A DNA stretch of 7,719 bases from Thermoplasmata archaeon. GTDB lineage: Archaea; Thermoplasmatota; Thermoplasmata; RBG-16-68-12. The first letter of the stretch is position 1, and the number at the start of each line of letters is the position of its first letter. The DNA is taken from the NCBI GenBank assembly GCA_013329855.1, contig DUJI01000063.1, positions 1-7,719 of the forward strand. Direction: 5' to 3'. The notes beneath the pieces are model-generated. The model saw only the letters and a list, made by a program, of their open reading frames with translations. It was not told the DNA's origin and made no database searches. Of this stretch, positions 5,518 to 7,719 are shown piece by piece. Made by a program: the position numbers and the translations under genes.

Positions 5518-6714
5518 TCAGAACGTGCGCGCCTTGCCCGCGACGATCCGGTCCGTGAGCTTGTAGATCTTGGAGAGCTCCTGGTCGATGACGCCCTCGG
5601 CGTCCTTCTTGATCGACGCGAGGGACGTGCCCTTCTTGGGGATGATCTGCGCCGTGGCCGCCTGGGGCTCGTCGATCGGTTTGCCGATCTGGGATACGAT
5701 GCGCACCCAGACCTCCTTGACCTTCCCGACGTTCTCCGTCACGATGCGGTCCGCGATGTCGAAGGACAGGAGGTTGTACAACTTGCCCACGTGGGTCACG
5801 GGGTTCTTGCCCGCCGCGGCCTCCATGGACATGGGGCGGTACGGGGTGATCAGGCCGCTCACCCGGTTCCCGCGACCCACGCTGCCATCGTCCCCGTTCT
5901 CCCAGGACAGCCCGGTGACCGTGAGGTAGTAGATGCCCGCGTCGAAGTTGTCCCCCGTGTTGATGTCCACCTTGACCTGCCGCTTCGTGTGCTTCTCCGC
6001 GTTCTTGAGGACGTGCTCCCGGAGCTCCTCGATCACGCTCCGGTAGTGGTCCCTGTCGGGGACGTAGCGGTCCACCATGGCCGCCGCGATCGTGAGACGG
6101 ATCGTGTCCCCCTTGCGGACGCCCATGACCTTGATGTCCTGACCGACCTCCTTGAGGTCCTTCTTGAGCGGGCCGTTGATCAGCTCCTCCGTCTTCAGGA
6201 CGAGGGTCTCCGTCTGGGAGAAGGGGGCGAACCCGACGCCGAAGGACGTGTCGTTGGCCAGCTGCTTCCGCGTGTCGTAGAGGCCGCGGAGGTCCACGGA
6301 GCCTTGGCCGATCTTGCAGTCGATGATGACGTCCGAATCGACGTCGAGGTTCGTGCAGGTCTTCTTGATATGATCGCGCGCCGCCTCCACCGCGACCGTC
6401 CGATACGGGAGGCGCTCGCCGTTGACCGTCGTCGTCGCCCGGCCCACGAGGATCACGTTGGCCGGCTCGAGGACGATCCCGCCGCCGAACTTGGGGGCGC
6501 TCTGCCCGCCCACGATCTCGCCCTGGTCCGTGTTGTGGTGCAGGATCCGCCCGAATCGATCGGCATACATCTTGCAGAGGGCGCGGGAGACCGCCTCGGC
6601 GATCCCGTCCATCATGCTGTCGGGGTGCCCCACGCCCTTCCTCTCGACAATCTCCGTTCCCTGTTCCTCGATCGGCGTGTGGACGAGTTCCTCGACGGTG
6701 ATGTTTCGCGGCAC
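5518..6714 (-). CDS. mat: Archaeal-type S-adenosylmethionine synthetase
   Basis: This enzyme makes S-adenosylmethionine from methionine and ATP, releasing phosphate and diphosphate. It belongs to the archaeal methionine adenosyltransferase family (Pfam AdoMet_Synthase), which is very divergent from bacterial MetK. From the GTG at 6714 it has 398 residues, the family's usual length of about 400, and begins with the typical PRNITVEEL. Landmarks are EIVERKGVGHPDS (21-33), HHNTDQGEIVGG (59-70), KFGGG (75-79), SFGVGFAPFSQTE (157-169), and the glycine-rich GDDGSVGRGNRVSG (274-287) running into ITPYRPMSMEAAAGKNP. Nothing appears truncated. The reading frame stays open for another 100 codons upstream, but that extension crosses the TATA box at 6753-6762 and is unlike the family. 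It is divergent from the HTH-CBS regulator and precedes glyA, which also serves one-carbon metabolism. Confidence 0.95.
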   Translation of the reverse strand: MPRNITVEELVHTPIEEQGTEIVERKGVGHPDSMMDGIAEAVSRALCKMYADRFGRILHHNTDQGEIVGGQSAPKFGGGIVLEPANVILVGRATTTVNGERLPYRTVAVEAARDHIKKTCTNLDVDSDVIIDCKIGQGSVDLRGLYDTRKQLANDTSFGVGFAPFSQTETLVLKTEELINGPLKKDLKEVGQDIKVMGVRKGDTIRLTIAAAMVDRYVPDRDHYRSVIEELREHVLKNAEKHTKRQVKVDINTGDNFDAGIYYLTVTGLSWENGDDGSVGRGNRVSGLITPYRPMSMEAAAGKNPVTHVGKLYNLLSFDIADRIVTENVGKVKEVWVRIVSQIGKPIDEPQAATAQIIPKKGTSLASIKKDAEGVIDQELSKIYKLTDRIVAGKARTF

Positions 6715-6752
6715 GGGGAGCCCCCGGAAGTGAGGGCGCGGAGCGTGCCGCG

Positions 6753-6767
6753 GGATATATGGCTTTT
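6753..6767 (-). promoter_or_regulatory. mat promoter (BRE and TATA box)
   Basis: The minus strand reads AAAAGCCATATATCC: an A-rich BRE-like segment then a TATA core. A start near 6731 would leave about 17 bases before the GTG at 6714, which supports that start over the open frame extending to 7014. The core and following bases (ATATATCCCGCG) resemble those of the glyA promoter (ATATATCGCG). Confidence 0.7.
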
Positions 6768-6792
6768 GTTGCGGACCCCGCGACCGGATGCG

Positions 6793-6891
6793 AGGAATAA
6801 CGGACCAGGCATAACCATGCCTCGATAGGAATAGCGTGCCATCCGATACGAATGAATAACTTGTCGCTGCCAGCATTCCAGCAGGAATATG
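6793..6891 (+). repeat. Dispersed AGGAATA repeats in the mat/regulator divergent region
   Basis: AGGAATA occurs at 6793, 6827 and 6883, and a related TGAATAAC at 6853. Thus GAATA appears at 6795, 6829, 6854 and 6885, spaced 34, 25 and 31 bases, in 100 bases of an otherwise GC-rich window. The first two copies share AGGAATAaCG/AGGAATAgCG. The last copy overlaps the likely TATA box of the regulator. They are candidate binding sites for the adjacent HTH-CBS protein; AT-rich promoter composition alone could produce some of them. Confidence 0.45.
6807..6822. promoter_or_regulatory. Inverted repeat, possible operator
   Basis: AGGCAT and ATGCCT are perfect 6-base arms separated by AACC, centred midway in the divergent region between mat and the regulator gene. 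The site is about 40 bases upstream of the mat TATA box and about 60 upstream of the regulator's. It lies between the GAATA repeats. Dimeric HTH proteins bind such sites, but no direct link to this regulator is shown. Confidence 0.4.
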
Positions 6892-6893
6892 TG
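6883..6893 (+). promoter_or_regulatory. Likely TATA box of the HTH-CBS gene (leaderless start)
   Basis: AGGAATATGTG is centred about 28 bases before the ATG at 6917, which places the transcription start at or next to the start codon. The bases just before the ATG (CGCCGCGCG) contain no ribosome-binding sequence. Both facts point to a leaderless mRNA, common in archaea. The box itself is only a moderate match. Confidence 0.5.
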
Positions 6894-6916
6894 ACCCCTG
6901 CGCCCTCCGCCGCGCG

Positions 6917-7477
6917 ATGCTTCCCGATCTCGAGGAGATTCCGCGGCTGCGGAAGGCGCTCGGCCTGACCCAGACGGCCCTCGCCCGCTTCGCGGGCGTG
7001 AGCCAGTCGACCATCGTGAAGATCGAGAAGAAGCAGATGAACCCCTCCTACGACGTCGTCCGCCGCGTGTACAACGCGCTCCAGGCCGAATTGAAGAAGC
7101 AGGAGAAGAAGGCCCTCGTGGAGCAGGTCCAGACCCGGAAGGTCCAGTACCTCGAGGCCCGCATGCCGTTGGAGACCGCGGTGGACGAGATGCGCCGCTG
7201 GAAGTTCTCCCAGATGCCCGTGATGAACGCCGGCCATCCCGTCGGGTCCATCTCGGACAAGGTGATCAACAACCTGATCCTGTCCGGGAAGGACCCCAAG
7301 GACCTCGCGAGGATCCGCGTGGAGGAGGTCATGGAGCCCGCGTTCCCCCAGGTCGACTCCAAGGCGCCCGTGGAGCTGGCGGCGAGCCTCCTGCGCCACT
7401 ACAACGCCGTGCTCGTGACGTCCAAGGGCGACGTCACGGGGATCGTGACCAAGTCGGACCTGATGAAGCTCCTGTGA
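6917..7477 (+). CDS. HTH-XRE transcriptional regulator with two CBS domains
   Basis: The product is 186 residues. Residues 5-58 form an XRE/Cro-type helix-turn-helix, with LGLTQTALARFAGVSQSTI (15-33) as the DNA-reading unit and the NPSYDVVRRVYNAL that follows it in archaeal regulators of this class. A charged linker (59-68) leads to two CBS motifs: residues 69-123 (with SQMPVMN and VGSISD) and 134-186 (with VEEVMEP, AVLVTSKGDVTGIVTKSDLMKLL). Paired CBS domains usually form one Bateman module that binds adenosyl compounds such as AMP, ATP or SAM. It is therefore likely to be a ligand-responsive DNA-binding protein. It is divergent from mat across 202 bases holding repeats and a palindrome, so control of mat and itself is a reasonable guess. 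The start is probably leaderless. No membrane or signal segment is seen. Confidence 0.92.
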   Translation: MLPDLEEIPRLRKALGLTQTALARFAGVSQSTIVKIEKKQMNPSYDVVRRVYNALQAELKKQEKKALVEQVQTRKVQYLEARMPLETAVDEMRRWKFSQMPVMNAGHPVGSISDKVINNLILSGKDPKDLARIRVEEVMEPAFPQVDSKAPVELAASLLRHYNAVLVTSKGDVTGIVTKSDLMKLL

Positions 7478-7522
7478 GCCGGCTGGAGCCCGGAAGACGG
7501 AACCGGCGGGGCTCGGACGCCT

Positions 7523-7544
7523 GTTATCGTTGAATAACGATAAC
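7523..7544. promoter_or_regulatory. Perfect palindrome, candidate operator
   Basis: Arms GTTATCGTT and AACGATAAC are perfectly complementary across a GAAT spacer, 45 bases after the regulator's stop and 40 before the next start codon. It contains GAATAAC, the same heptamer found at 6795 and 6854 upstream of the regulator. Its AT-rich right arm could serve as the TATA region for the gene at 7585, with transcription starting near 7565. A terminator hairpin is less likely because no T-run follows on the plus strand. Confidence 0.6.
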
Positions 7545-7584
7545 TTGAAGCTCTCGGGCGCCATACCCCTCCGATGGTGTCCCC

Positions 7585-7719
7585 ATGATGCTCGGCTGCG
7601 GCTACTGTGAGAAGACGGTCCATGGGCGGCCGTACCTCTACTTCTGGCACTATGAGTCCCGCGGCGGGCGGCGCGAGCAGGTGGAGGAGTACGTGGGCCC
7701 GGCGCGCAGCCCCCGGGCG
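7585..7719 (+). CDS. Unknown protein with N-terminal CxxC, 5' part only (runs off the window)
   Basis: Forty-five codons are open from ATGATG at 7585 to the window end. The product begins MMLGCGYCEKTVHGRPYLYF and continues with WHYESRGGRREQVEEYVGP. The CGYC pair could be half of a zinc-binding site; the pattern of aromatic residues followed by a basic turn and EYVGP looks like a small beta-hairpin module of the kind I associate loosely with archaeal proteins, but I do not recognise the family. No strong ribosome-binding site precedes the ATG; a leader of about 20 bases is inferred from the AT-rich palindrome upstream. Codon use is GC-rich like the neighbours. The rest of the gene is needed to name it. 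Confidence 0.6.
   Translation, partial: MMLGCGYCEKTVHGRPYLYFWHYESRGGRREQVEEYVGPARSPRA

Noticed and set aside
6715..6752. SAM riboswitch in front of mat
   Set aside because: The predicted leader is only about 17 bases, too short for any known SAM riboswitch, and no such fold is visible in the spacer.
4507..6828. 773-codon plus-strand open frame opposite glyA and mat
   Set aside because: It is antisense to two unmistakable enzymes and its product is rich in Leu, Val, Arg, Asp and His without recognisable domains, as expected for the complement of GC-rich coding sequence.
7486..7514. Possible hairpin GAGCCC/GGGCTC after the regulator stop, as a terminator
   Set aside because: The arms are only six bases with a long loop, no T-run follows, and such short GC-rich matches are expected by chance here.
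3914..7564. Very long open frame (over 1200 codons) on the minus strand
   Set aside because: It runs in another frame through glyA, mat, the GTPase and the regulator; its product is Arg/Gly/Pro-rich low-complexity sequence, typical of a GC-rich shadow frame.
1..7719. Defence system, CRISPR array, prophage or transposon
   Set aside because: No spaced repeats, transposase, integrase, nuclease or phage structural gene is seen; the content is metabolic, regulatory and signalling.

Overview
This 7.7 kb, GC-rich window almost certainly comes from an archaeon, most likely an uncultured high-GC euryarchaeote of the Thermoplasmata type (the phylum is a guess; the domain is not). The evidence is an archaeal-type S-adenosylmethionine synthetase, an archaeal helix-turn-helix plus CBS regulator, a COG1340-type coiled-coil protein, and AT-rich TATA boxes about 25 bases upstream of very short leaders in an otherwise GC-rich sequence. 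No rRNA, tRNA, CRISPR array, insertion sequence or integrase is visible.

Layout. Bases 1-219 hold the 3' end of a DUF1801 protein. Bases 220-784 are mostly non-coding and AT-richer at the right end, with one doubtful small membrane ORF on the minus strand. A minus-strand coiled-coil gene (785-1648) is divergent from a plus-strand cluster of three genes: a glycoprotein-like single-span membrane protein with a cytoplasmic profilin-like (longin/roadblock-like) domain (1793-3217), a small TPR protein (3323-3625), and a Ras/Rab-like small GTPase whose start overlaps the TPR stop (3622-4161). Nine bases later, converging from the minus strand, come glyA (4171-5448) and, upstream of it, mat (5518-6714). 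A 202-base divergent region separates mat from a plus-strand HTH-CBS regulator (6917-7477). A perfect 9-bp-arm palindrome (7523-7544) precedes a CxxC-bearing gene cut by the window end (7585-7719).

How the genes may work together. Serine hydroxymethyltransferase and S-adenosylmethionine synthetase both belong to one-carbon/methyl metabolism, and the neighbouring regulator carries CBS domains, a fold that in other proteins binds adenosyl ligands including SAM; feedback control of mat is a reasonable hypothesis. The most unusual unit is the plus-strand cluster: an extracytoplasmic sensor-like domain, one membrane helix, a cytoplasmic domain of a fold class that elsewhere regulates Ras-like GTPases, a TPR adaptor and a Ras-like GTPase with a substituted switch II motif. 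This looks like a candidate archaeal transmembrane-to-GTPase signalling module. Two start sites were moved from the longest open frame because TATA boxes lie inside or just upstream of it: glyA to 5448 and mat to 6714.
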